DNA of 11,151 nucleotides from Phycisphaerae bacterium (lineage in GTDB: Bacteria; Planctomycetota; Phycisphaerae; WQYP01): the NCBI GenBank assembly GCA_013044065.1, contig JABEVA010000135.1:1-11151 (forward strand), given 5' to 3'. Positions 1-8,600 of this stretch are shown here, one piece after another. How positions within the stretch are numbered: the first letter of the stretch is position 1; each line of letters opens with the position of its first letter. Position numbers and translations under genes: made by a program. The notes below the pieces were generated by a model. It made no database searches and had not been told where the DNA came from. It was given only the letters and a program-made list of their open reading frames with translations.

Positions 1-158
1 AAAAGTTGCCGGGTTTCCGGGTGCAAAAAAATGGAATAATTGTGTACGCCATGGGCTTTGAGCGTGTCCAGCAGTTCCTGCCAGACCGGGTTATGCCGCC
101 GCCGGTATTGATCTTCCTGACCCGCATACACAGACATCACAAAGGCTTTTCGTATCAC
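1..158 (-). CDS. rhaM: L-rhamnose mutarotase, 3'-truncated by window edge
   Basis: Only the first 52 codons are inside the window. The translation begins MIRKAFVMSVYAG and continues through a YRRRHNPVWQELL stretch and HGVHNYSIFL. This matches the N-terminus of E. coli RhaM as I remember it, without gaps: Tyr18 and His22, the residues implicated in mutarotation, fall at the same positions. The family (about 104 residues, small dimeric alpha/beta barrel, cytoplasmic) interconverts the alpha and beta anomers of L-rhamnose so that the preferred anomer is available to the catabolic isomerase. The start is GTG (156-158), chosen because a strong GGAGGT lies 9 nt upstream and because it gives the family's canonical first residue. 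The gene follows the sulfatase/sulfotransferase fusion by 34 bp and is probably co-transcribed with it. Related L-fucose or other deoxyhexose mutarotases of the same fold cannot be fully excluded from this fragment. Confidence 0.9.
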   Translation of the reverse strand, partial: MIRKAFVMSVYAGQEDQYRRRHNPVWQELLDTLKAHGVHNYSIFLHPETRQL

Positions 159-167
159 GGTGCTATT

Positions 168-173
168 ACCTCC
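168..173 (-). promoter_or_regulatory. Shine-Dalgarno site for rhaM
   Basis: On the minus strand GGAGGT lies 9 nt before the GTG at 156-158. It is the best ribosome binding site in the window and decides the GTG start over the in-frame ATG at 135-137. Confidence 0.8.
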
Positions 174-192
174 TGCCAAGAGTTCATGGCGG

Positions 193-2349
193 TTAATCAT
201 AACCCAGGCGGGTCATTTCTTCCTTGAGAAAATCAAGGTTGACGGTGGGGGGCTGGCTTTTCCAGCGGCCCACGGCATCAGGCTTCACGGCAATCTTCAC
301 CATGGGTACGCCAAGGAACTGGGTAAGTTTTTCCAGCGTGGCGGCTTGATCCAGCACAAAATCTTCAAACCGCAGGTTTAAAAACCGCCGCGGCCGGGGG
401 GTTTGCCGGACTAAATCCGCCTGATACTTCCAGCTCAACGCCCGGGCCAGTTGCACGTCCGGCACGTCATCGCAGGGTATGCCAAAACCGCTCAGGCGGT
501 CGGTTAAGTGATCGCTTAAAATGCAATCCCGCGGATCACGCACCCAATGAATGTAATACGCATCCGGGTACATGCGGGCGATCCAGGGGAAAACAAGTGT
601 GGTTTCGGGAAGCTTCCAGCCCTTACGCACGGCGGGGCTGGCGATAATTTCCTGCAGATAGGTTTCCACCAGCCGGCGAAATTCCGGGTCTATTTCCCCT
701 TCCAGCACTCCGGAAAAATCCCACTGGAATTGACCCAGGTATTTGATGCGGCGGCTGAAAATGCGGCAGGCTTCGTAGAGTGGTTCGGGCGGCAGCAGAT
801 CTCCGGATACATTTTGTGTGGTGCCCATGAAAAATCCACTCTGAGCCAGCGTATGGGAAATCGCCCGCGTCCCGGAATGGCCCCGGCCAATCACCGTTAC
901 CAGCATGGTGGGGTCCGGGTGATGCTCGCCCTTGTCCGCATATTTGTCGCGCGCCTGCAATTTGGCTGCGGCCTTGGGATCACCAATGTGCATACTCTCG
1001 TAGGCCTGCTGGCTGGTTTTAAATGGCCCCACGCCCTTAAGACCATGCCAGTCGCCCTGGGTCAGCATGGGATTGGTGATACCCGTTTGTTTTTCGCGCA
1101 GCGCAATGAACGCGTTCATTTTGGCGCGCAGCTTCCGCACCATTTCCGGACGCTTCGCGGCCAGATTCACATTTTCGCCGGGGTCTTTGACCAGATTATA
1201 CAACTCCACCGCCGGCTTAAAATGGAAGTCCGGTTCCAGCGCTTCGATAAACTTCCATTGCGGCGTGCGCCAGCCATGCTTGCGCATCCACGTACATTCG
1301 GTGATGTAGAACTCGCGGTCAAAAGAGCGGACCCGGCCCTTGATCAAGGCGCTTAAGGATTTTCCGTCGAAACGATCCGGCACCTTGATACCCGCCAGAT
1401 CCAAAATTGTGGGCACCAGATCTTTGTGCAGGTTGTACCCCTTGATGCGTTTGCCCGCCGGCACTTTGGCCGGGTAGCGGATAATCAGGGGTACGTGCAA
1501 TGTCACATCGTAAAGGCCATGATGATCAAACCAGCACTCATGGTCATAGAGCGTTTCGCCATGATCGCCGTTGAGCACGATAATGGTATTGTCCAAAACG
1601 CCCAGGGCTTCGAGCTGGGTTAAAAGCCGGGCGATGCACGTGTCCATATAGGCCAATGCCCCGTCGTATTGCGCGATAATGTAGTCCTTGTCGGTAATGC
1701 CGGGGGGCATCCAAGAACGAAAATAATCGGCAAACGGCTTGAACGCCATAACCGGATCCATGGAATGGTTCTTCGGGTCACATTCGTTGCCCTGGTAAAA
1801 CAACCGGTCGAAGGGCTGCGGCGGCAGATACGGTGAATGCGGATCCATGTGCCGGAGGAGCACGAAAAAGGGCTTTTTTTCGCCGACCAGCCGGGCAAAT
1901 TCCGGCTCGGCCACAGCGTTGAGATTTTCCGCCTTGGGCGAGCGGCCTTCATTCCATGAACCCCAGCCGGTGAACTCCAGATATTTATCAAAGCCGCGGG
2001 AAGCGGGGTTCCATCCAAAGCCCACGCAGGTGGTGTTATACCCCTGACTCTTGCAGATTTCCGCCAGGGTGCGCACTTTCGGCGTCAGCGGCCCCTGATG
2101 CCGCAGCGCCACCACTTGCGTACCGAAACAATCTTGGCCCGTGAGCATCGACGAATAGGCCGGCGTGGTCGGAATATGCTGCGAATAGGTGCGCTCAAAG
2201 AGCGTCCCCTGTTGGCCCAGCCGATCCAGGTGCGGCGTGGTAAGCCGGCCATAGCCATAGCCGCTCATGTGATCCGCCAATAAAGAATCAACCGCGATAA
2301 GCACAATATTCGGCGGACGTTTTTGGGCGATTTTCTTTTTCTTAGCCAT
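193..2349 (-). CDS. Sulfatase-fold hydrolase fused to a sulfotransferase domain
   Basis: 718 residues from the ATG at 2347-2349. Residues about 12-420 are an alkaline-phosphatase-superfamily, sulfatase-like domain: PPNIVLIAVDSLLADH (metal Asp21), MDPHSPYLPP (168-177), NGDHGE with Asp262 and His263, a DHHGLYDVTLHVPLIIR core, and a typical sulfatase C-terminal ELYNLVKDPGENVNLA. The nucleophile motif is T61-T-P-A-Y65-S-S-M-L-T-G: Thr replaces the Cys/Ser that becomes formylglycine in C-x-P-S-R, and Tyr replaces Arg. Classical sulfatase chemistry is therefore unlikely; Thr is the nucleophile of NPP-type phosphodiesterases in this superfamily. After a charged linker (about 421-480), residues 482-718 form a PAPS-dependent sulfotransferase domain: VIGRGHSGTR (485-494, 5'-phosphosulfate loop), WVRDPRDCILS (602-612, with Arg604 and Ser612 as expected 3'-phosphate ligands) and FEDFVLDQAATLEKLTQFLG. 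No signal peptide or membrane segment is visible (N-terminus MAKKKKIAQKR), which fits cytosolic PAPS. It lies 46 bp downstream of oxidoreductase B and 34 bp before rhaM. Domain calls are secure; substrate unknown. Confidence 0.88.
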   Translation of the reverse strand: MAKKKKIAQKRPPNIVLIAVDSLLADHMSGYGYGRLTTPHLDRLGQQGTLFERTYSQHIPTTPAYSSMLTGQDCFGTQVVALRHQGPLTPKVRTLAEICKSQGYNTTCVGFGWNPASRGFDKYLEFTGWGSWNEGRSPKAENLNAVAEPEFARLVGEKKPFFVLLRHMDPHSPYLPPQPFDRLFYQGNECDPKNHSMDPVMAFKPFADYFRSWMPPGITDKDYIIAQYDGALAYMDTCIARLLTQLEALGVLDNTIIVLNGDHGETLYDHECWFDHHGLYDVTLHVPLIIRYPAKVPAGKRIKGYNLHKDLVPTILDLAGIKVPDRFDGKSLSALIKGRVRSFDREFYITECTWMRKHGWRTPQWKFIEALEPDFHFKPAVELYNLVKDPGENVNLAAKRPEMVRKLRAKMNAFIALREKQTGITNPMLTQGDWHGLKGVGPFKTSQQAYESMHIGDPKAAAKLQARDKYADKGEHHPDPTMLVTVIGRGHSGTRAISHTLAQSGFFMGTTQNVSGDLLPPEPLYEACRIFSRRIKYLGQFQWDFSGVLEGEIDPEFRRLVETYLQEIIASPAVRKGWKLPETTLVFPWIARMYPDAYYIHWVRDPRDCILSDHLTDRLSGFGIPCDDVPDVQLARALSWKYQADLVRQTPRPRRFLNLRFEDFVLDQAATLEKLTQFLGVPMVKIAVKPDAVGRWKSQPPTVNLDFLKEEMTRLGYD

Positions 2350-2356
2350 CTGCAAG

Positions 2357-2363
2357 ATCCTCT
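2357..2363 (-). promoter_or_regulatory. Shine-Dalgarno site deciding the fusion gene's start
   Basis: AGAGGAT on the minus strand lies 7 nt before the ATG at 2347-2349. The longer reading starts at a TTG (2374-2376) with no purine-rich site before it, so the ATG is preferred. Confidence 0.65.
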
Positions 2364-2395
2364 GGTTAAGGGTCAAAAGTTATTTTCCACGCCAT

Positions 2396-3469
2396 TTACT
2401 CGCAACCACCCCAGTGGGTGCGCAGCTCGGAGATTGCCACCCGCCGGCCCAACTTCGCCGATAAATGGCACGCCAGCGTCATTTCCAACACGATTCGGCC
2501 TTCTTCCGCCGTGGCGATCGGCCCGCGCCGTTTCTCCATAAACGCCAGCAGTTCCGGGGCCAGGGCCGCAATTCGCAGGCCATGGTTGGCTGGAGTTGGA
2601 ATATCACTGACCTGCCAATCCTTGCCGCCTTCCAGAAACCATTTCAGGCCCAGGGTTGGCCGGGCCGTCGGCGGTGCATTGCAACTCGGCACGTCACCAT
2701 GGTTTTGGATCACCACGCCGCGCGGCCCGACAATTTCCGTGGTATTTTCTCCCGCCAGCATGGTAAACGAGCTTACCACCTCCACTAAAGCTCCGTTTTG
2801 GTATCGAAACACCGCGATCCCCTGATCATCGGGAACCTTCGGATTGTGCCGGGTCACGATTTCAGCCGAAACACTCTCCGGCCGGCCCAGCATCCAATAC
2901 ACAAAATCAATGGCATGGCAGGAATCATCCGCCCACATCCCCCGATTCAAGGATGGATTGACATGCCAGGAGTCCACCAGCCACGGCCAGGCTTGAGTGG
3001 GCAGGCCGTGGCGGCGGCGCATCATATATACCGGCCCGATACGGTCTTCCAAGACCAGTTGCCGCATCAATATATTTTGCGGATCAATGCGCATTTGCCA
3101 GGCCAGGGTAAAGGCCACCCGGTGTTGGTCCACCGCCCGTACAATGCGGTCCGCTTGATCCAGCGTCAGGGCCAGCGGTTTTTGCAGCACGATGGTTTTG
3201 CCGGCCTGGGCGGCGAGTTCCACCAAATCCGCGTGCAAAGAGGTCTCCGCGCCGATAACCACCGCGGAAATATCCGACCGGGCCAACAGCGATTGGGCGG
3301 AGGCTTCCTGGGCCAGATTAAACTTTGCCGCATTGTCGGCGGCCCGCCGGGCATCATGATCCCATATTGCCGCTACCCGGATCTCAGATGAACCAAGTTT
3401 GGTCCACTCGCCCAGATACGTTCCCACATGCCCGTGGGCGATGCCCAAAATGCCGATACTCAGCGTCAT
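2396..3469 (-). CDS. Gfo/Idh/MocA-family oxidoreductase B
   Basis: 357 residues from the ATG at 3467-3469. The N-terminal Rossmann fold has the glycine loop GILGIAHGHVG (residues 6-16), a His-containing variant seen in a subset of this family, and an acidic residue after strand 2 (Asp37 in AIWDHD) expected to bind the adenine ribose of NAD. The usual EKP catalytic-lysine motif is QKP here (Lys97). The C-terminal alpha/beta domain carries CHAIDFVYWMLGRP, with His185 and Asp188 at the typical substrate and proton-relay positions. The family oxidises or reduces sugar, inositol or glycoside hydroxyls in the cytoplasm. The first ATG (3476-3478) abuts AAAGGGA with no spacing, whereas the second ATG has 9 nt, so the second is preferred. 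The gene lies 38 bp after the isomerase-like gene. Substrate unknown. Confidence 0.9.
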   Translation of the reverse strand: MTLSIGILGIAHGHVGTYLGEWTKLGSSEIRVAAIWDHDARRAADNAAKFNLAQEASAQSLLARSDISAVVIGAETSLHADLVELAAQAGKTIVLQKPLALTLDQADRIVRAVDQHRVAFTLAWQMRIDPQNILMRQLVLEDRIGPVYMMRRRHGLPTQAWPWLVDSWHVNPSLNRGMWADDSCHAIDFVYWMLGRPESVSAEIVTRHNPKVPDDQGIAVFRYQNGALVEVVSSFTMLAGENTTEIVGPRGVVIQNHGDVPSCNAPPTARPTLGLKWFLEGGKDWQVSDIPTPANHGLRIAALAPELLAFMEKRRGPIATAEEGRIVLEMTLACHLSAKLGRRVAISELRTHWGGCE

Positions 3470-3478
3470 CTGCGTCAT

Positions 3479-3485
3479 TCCCTTT
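3479..3485 (-). promoter_or_regulatory. Shine-Dalgarno site for oxidoreductase B
   Basis: AAAGGGA on the minus strand directly touches the upstream ATG (3476-3478) but stands 9 nt before the ATG at 3467-3469. The spacing supports the downstream start. Confidence 0.55.
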
Positions 3486-3507
3486 GGCCTGCGGCCACGC
3501 GGATGCT

Positions 3508-4305
<798 letters not shown>

Positions 4306-4307
4306 AA

Positions 4308-4338
4308 ATTATCCTTTTGTAAAAACATCGGCTGTCAA
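4308..4338 (-). promoter_or_regulatory. Possible promoter before the isomerase-like gene
   Basis: An exact TTGACA (4333-4338, minus strand) begins in the T-run of the terminator-like hairpin and is followed after 19 bp by GATAAT (4308-4313). The spacer is longer than the preferred 17 bp, and the -10 box overlaps the ribosome binding site so closely that the transcript would begin at about the ATG. It is therefore doubtful; it could equally be chance in an AT-rich leader. Confidence 0.2.
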
Positions 4339-4360
4339 AAAATCGGCCACACCATGGCCG
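4337..4360 (-). terminator. Intrinsic terminator or attenuator between oxidoreductase A and the isomerase
   Basis: On the minus strand CGGCCA-TGGTG-TGGCCG forms a 6-bp perfect GC-rich stem with a 5-nt loop, followed by A and six T (4337-4342). It lies 55 nt after the oxidoreductase A stop and 31 nt before the next start codon. The form is that of a short Rho-independent terminator. Partial readthrough would let oxidoreductase A be made in excess of the four downstream genes. Confidence 0.6.
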
Positions 4361-4415
4361 CAAATTGGTTTAATGGTTCGTGCGACACCGCCTGCACCGG
4401 CGCTGCCGGCAACGG

Positions 4416-5411
4416 TTATACCGTCGGCACCGTTATAATGGCGCTCTTTTCCCAAGATTCAATGGCCGCTTCAATCACCAGTTGGGCCTTGAGCGCGTCC
4501 TCGGCTTTGCCATCCACTTTTTCCGGGGGCGTTTTTCTCAGCAGGTCATCGATCCAGGCGTTAATGCGTGATTGAAACGTATCGCCAAACCCCATCATGC
4601 CGCCGAGATAATCGAAGATCTCCGCCTCTTTGGAATTGCGGTTGTGAAACCGCAGCCGTTCGCAGGCTTCTTCAATGACCACCCGCCCCTTCGACCCAAC
4701 CAGTTCGCAGGTTTCCAGCCCGTATCCGCCGCCGGCATCATAACTGCCGGTCAGGTGGCCGATGGCACCGCTGACAAATTGCACGTTCATTTGCACGTTG
4801 GACCAGATATTTCGCCCCGGTCCCTTTTTGAAAAACGCCTGCACTTTGGCGATGTCGCCGCCGAAGTAGCGCATCACATCAATGGAATGGGGGTGCAAGG
4901 CCCGCATGTGAAAATGCGGGCTGCTTTCGTTGGGGTTGTTAATCCACATCGTCATCTTGATGATGTTGATTTCGCCCAGGCGTCCTTCGGCTTGCCAATC
5001 CTTGGCTCGACGGGCCGCGGGCGTAAAGCGGTGATTGAGATTGATGGCGTAGGGTAGATTTTTCGATTTCGCCAGCGCCACCATCTCCCGGGCCTTGGGT
5101 ATTTCATTGGAAATGGGCTTCTCTCCCAGCACCGGCAAACCGCCGGCCAGCAATTCCATGGTGGCCTGATAATGATCGCCGCCGTTTTCCTTGCCGCCGG
5201 TAGTCATGCTTACCGCATCAATTTTTACCCCGGAGGCCAACATCTCCCGGATGGAATTAAAACCCGAACACTCAAAATTTTTCGCCGCCGCATCCACCCG
5301 TTCCTTGATAATATCGCAGACCGCCACCAGTTGAACCGCTTTGTTATTCTTATAGCAGCGGGCGTGGGTATTGCCGATACCGCCCATTCCAACTACCGCA
5401 ACGTTGAGCAT
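4416..5411 (-). CDS. Gfo/Idh/MocA-family oxidoreductase A
   Basis: 331 residues from the ATG at 5409-5411. The N-terminal Rossmann domain has a classical loop VVGMGGIGNTHAR (6-18), with Asp33 (VAVCDI) at the end of strand 2, suggesting NAD preference. The catalytic-lysine motif is GEKPIS (Lys98), followed by NLNHRF (124-129). The substrate-domain motif HPHSIDVMRYFGGD has His175 and Asp178 at the usual active-site positions. The start was chosen because AAAGGAG sits 5 nt upstream and the Rossmann strand begins immediately; an in-frame ATG 78 nt earlier adds only basic, non-conserved residues. It is cytoplasmic, with no signal peptide (some family members carry a Tat signal). As the first gene after the 270-bp gap it probably opens the sugar cluster. 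It differs clearly from oxidoreductase B, so the pair is not a recent duplication and may catalyse opposite redox steps. Substrate unknown. Confidence 0.92.
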   Translation of the reverse strand: MLNVAVVGMGGIGNTHARCYKNNKAVQLVAVCDIIKERVDAAAKNFECSGFNSIREMLASGVKIDAVSMTTGGKENGGDHYQATMELLAGGLPVLGEKPISNEIPKAREMVALAKSKNLPYAINLNHRFTPAARRAKDWQAEGRLGEINIIKMTMWINNPNESSPHFHMRALHPHSIDVMRYFGGDIAKVQAFFKKGPGRNIWSNVQMNVQFVSGAIGHLTGSYDAGGGYGLETCELVGSKGRVVIEEACERLRFHNRNSKEAEIFDYLGGMMGFGDTFQSRINAWIDDLLRKTPPEKVDGKAEDALKAQLVIEAAIESWEKSAIITVPTV

Positions 5412-5416
5412 GAGAA

Positions 5417-5423
5417 CTCCTTT
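5417..5423 (-). promoter_or_regulatory. Shine-Dalgarno site for oxidoreductase A
   Basis: AAAGGAG on the minus strand lies 5 nt before the ATG at 5409-5411, which fixes the start and excludes the 26-residue upstream extension. Confidence 0.75.
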
Positions 5424-5681
5424 GTGCCTGTAAAAATCCAGCCGCCGGCCAGCACCTGCCCGACTGTGCCACCAAACCGCGGTGCGCAACAGCCGGTATT
5501 ATGCCATCCATGCGGCCATTACCGCCAGCATAAAACGGTGAAAGATTTGCACTTTTTTGCGATTCGTGCTCTGTCCCAGCCGATCGCGGCAAATGCTGCG
5601 CCGGACCGGTGTGTAAAGCGCCGGCCGCCAGAGGCCCATTGGGTTGGGCTTGCACCAGTCGGGTTACTCTCCAGCGACCGG
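5424..5681. other. Intergenic gap between secDF and the sugar cluster
   Basis: No convincing gene is seen. The gap should hold the secDF transcript end and the sugar-cluster promoter, but I find neither a hairpin with a T-run after the secDF stop nor a well-spaced -35/-10 pair. A weak 5-bp hairpin (GCCCA/TGGGC, 5634-5649) and an isolated CATAAT-like box are the only candidates. A 46-codon ATG frame (5499-5639, minus) lacks a ribosome binding site. Confidence 0.5.
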
Positions 5682-8600
5682 TCAGGCCGATGGCGGGAGT
5701 TGGGAACTAATCAGGGCCGGAGCCTGGGGCGATTTTGCTTCCGGCATCCCGGGATAGGCCGCCGGCTTGGACGGTGGATCCTTTATATGCAGCAGCATGG
5801 GGGAAGCGATGGCCAAAGTGCTGTAGGCTCCGGTGAATACACCAATGAGCATGGCATAAGCGAAGCCATGCACGCCCTGCCCGCCAAAAATATACAAAAT
5901 GGCCACGACCACAAAAACCGTAAAGGTGGTCCAGATGGTTCGGCCAAAACATTGATTGATCGAATCATTGACCAATTTCTGCGTCAGCGCGGATTTGAGC
6001 CGGCCGCGGTTTTCGCGCACCCGGTCAAAGATCACAATCGTATCGTTGACGCTATACCCGATGACGGTGAGGTAGGCGGCGATCATGGTCATATTGATCT
6101 TAAAATCGCTGACCAATAAAAAACGCCCAATGAAGGTTTCGTGAATGTAGACGGCCAAGACGGTACCGGCGACCGCTACGATCGCATCATGCACCAGGGA
6201 AAACACCACGCCAAAGCCATAGCGAATGCCGCCGAAGCGAATCCATACATACGCCACGATTAACAGCAGCGATATGGCTACGGCCATGAGGGCGTTGAGA
6301 CGCGCTTCCGTGGCCACCTGTGGGGCAAAACTGGTAATGCCGGCCAAACCCCCGGACGTGGTCAGGGCCGTGCGAATAATGTGCCATTCCGCACCGGCCA
6401 CACGCTGCTTCCACGAAGCCAAAGACGATGCGTTGTAGGCGTTGTATGCAAAATGAGGATCTGCGGCCACCACCACCGCTTCGGTCACAGGCGCATGGCC
6501 ATGGCCTAAAGCGGCTCCGGGCGCATAGCGAATCGGGATCACCTTAAACGGGCGATATTCCAGAGCGGCAAAATCAGGTTCCTGGCTCATATCCCGGATG
6601 CGGCCGGTGAGGGAAGAGACCGTTTCCGGCGGCCTGATATGACGCAGAACCACCGCTACGCCGCCGTGGTAATCGCTGATATCCACATTCGGCATGGAGG
6701 CAATGAGTTCCTGCAAATCGTTATGGGTAATCGGAATCACGGTGCGGTTGTCCAGCAGATCATCAATGCGCGATGGCGGAACATCAACGTTGGTGAAGCT
6801 TAACCGCCGCTTCACGGCGATGACATTGGCAAAGGTGGCCTCAAGCTTGGTGGCCAGCAACTGCACGGGGGCCGGCCCCGCGGTGGTCTTTCCGGCGGGC
6901 TTGGTGCTGCTGGCTTTGGAGCCGGGTTTGGCGGTGGGGTTCACGATGCTGGTGATGATCTGAAATTCGTTATGGTGTGTGCCAACGCTGTAGACGGTGG
7001 CATGGCGCAGGGCCTTGAGGCCTGGTACTTGGGCGGCAAGTTGCAGGATTTTCGCGCGCACCTCGGATACCTTCATCGTCTTGCCCTTTTCGAGGCGCAG
7101 GGTTATCTGCGTGCCGCCGTTGAATTCGGTATCATACTTTTTGTTGCCACGCAGAAAAAAGGCGGTGAGGCCGGCAATCATGATTACCCCGGAAACCACC
7201 CAGAAGATGCGACGTTTGCCGATCCAGTCAAAATTGGTCAGGGTGAAAACCCGCATGAAAGGCCAGCGACCGCGCAGCCACGTGAAGGTCAGCATGTCAC
7301 GGAAATATTCTTTCACGGAAAGATCGTCGATCTTTTTCATCACGCCGAAGCGGATCGCTGCAATCATGAGGGTGCGGGTTACGAAAAGGGCGGTAAACAT
7401 GTGAACGGCCAAGCCGATCAGCAGCGTCACGCCAAAGCCCTTGACATCTTCCGAGCCAAGCCAGATCAGCACAATGCTGGTCAACGAGGTGGTGGTGTTG
7501 GCATCAAAGATGGTCCAGAACACTTTGTCATAGCCTTGCTTGACGGCCAACCAGAGGCTGGCCCCCTTATGCAGCTCTTCCCGGATGCGCTCGTTGATGA
7601 GAATGTTGGCATCGACGGCCATGCCCAGGGTCAGCACGACGCCGGCGATTCCGGGCAGGGTGAAGGTGGCGTGAATCATGGACATCACGCCCAGAAGTAA
7701 AATTAAGTTCAGGATGAGGGCGACATCCGCAAATGCGCCGGTAATGGTGTAGTAAATAAACATGAAAACCAGCACGACAATGACCGCGATGACGGCACTG
7801 TGCAGCCCGGCACGCAAGTTATCCGCCCCCAGCGTGGCTCCGATGGTTTGCACGGAGATCGGATGCTTCTGGAGTGTGGCGGGCAGGGAACCGGCGTTGA
7901 GAATTTGGACCAGCATTTTACCCTGTTGCTCAAGACGACGGGCGGCCTGGGCGGTACTGGCGGAACCCAGGGTGATTTCGCCGGATCCGCCGATGGCGCT
8001 TTGAATGCGCGGCGCTTCAATGGCTTTGCCGTCCATTAAAATTGCCATATCGCGGTGGATATTGCCGCTGGTGAGTTGGCGCATGTACACGGCCCCGATG
8101 GGGTCGAGATTAAAGGCCACCACCAGGCCACCCGTTTGTGGATCGGAAGTGAGATTGGCGTAATTAACCTTCCAGGGGCGGCGGGTGGAATTATGGGTTA
8201 ACGCCCGGGCCTCGGTGTTATAAAGAAGAATGTAATTTCGGCCTTCCCATTGACCCGTGACATAGCCCGAGTCGTGCAACAGGCTCTCGCCGTTGGTCCG
8301 ATCAATGGGATACCAGCGGGTACCCGGAGGTGTAAAGCCGCTGTGCGGCCCCTTGAGAGTTAGCTGCGCCAAGGCTTTGGGGACCGCGGGGTTTTGCGGG
8401 CTGACAGTGATTTGGAAGTCGAGCACGCCCGCCCCGCGCAGCAGGCGCTCCAGCTCTGCGGGGTTTTCCAGGCCGCCGCTGTGTTTACGCCGCTCCGCAT
8501 ACGCCAGAACCAGCTTCTTAAGCAAAGCCGCGCGGCCCGGATGGCTGGCGATGGCCTTTTGCAGGGCTTTTTCGGCGGCCGCATTGTGGGTTTGGTAGGT

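Noticed and set aside
547..1356. 269-codon open frame on the plus strand
   Set aside because: It lies wholly antisense to the fusion gene, whose motifs are clear on the minus strand. The translation has no recognisable domain and looks like a GC-driven shadow.
2350..2376. TTG start adding nine residues to the fusion protein
   Set aside because: No ribosome binding site precedes the TTG, while the ATG at 2347-2349 has AGAGGAT at 7 nt.
2798..3391. 197-codon open frame on the plus strand
   Set aside because: Antisense shadow of oxidoreductase B with no recognisable motif.
5412..5489. 26-residue N-terminal extension of oxidoreductase A
   Set aside because: A strong AAAGGAG sits at the right distance from the ATG at 5409-5411 and the Rossmann fold begins directly there.
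5499..5639. 46-codon ATG frame in the secDF-oxidoreductase gap (minus strand)
   Set aside because: No ribosome binding site and no recognised similarity; consistent with chance in a 270-bp gap.
5634..5649. Hairpin GCCCA/TGGGC as a secDF terminator
   Set aside because: Only 5 bp, with no T-run after it on the minus strand; too weak to call.
5172..6119. 315-codon open frame on the plus strand across the secDF end, the gap and oxidoreductase A
   Set aside because: It overlaps two confident genes antisense, shows no domain, and has an unnatural His/Arg/Gly-rich composition.
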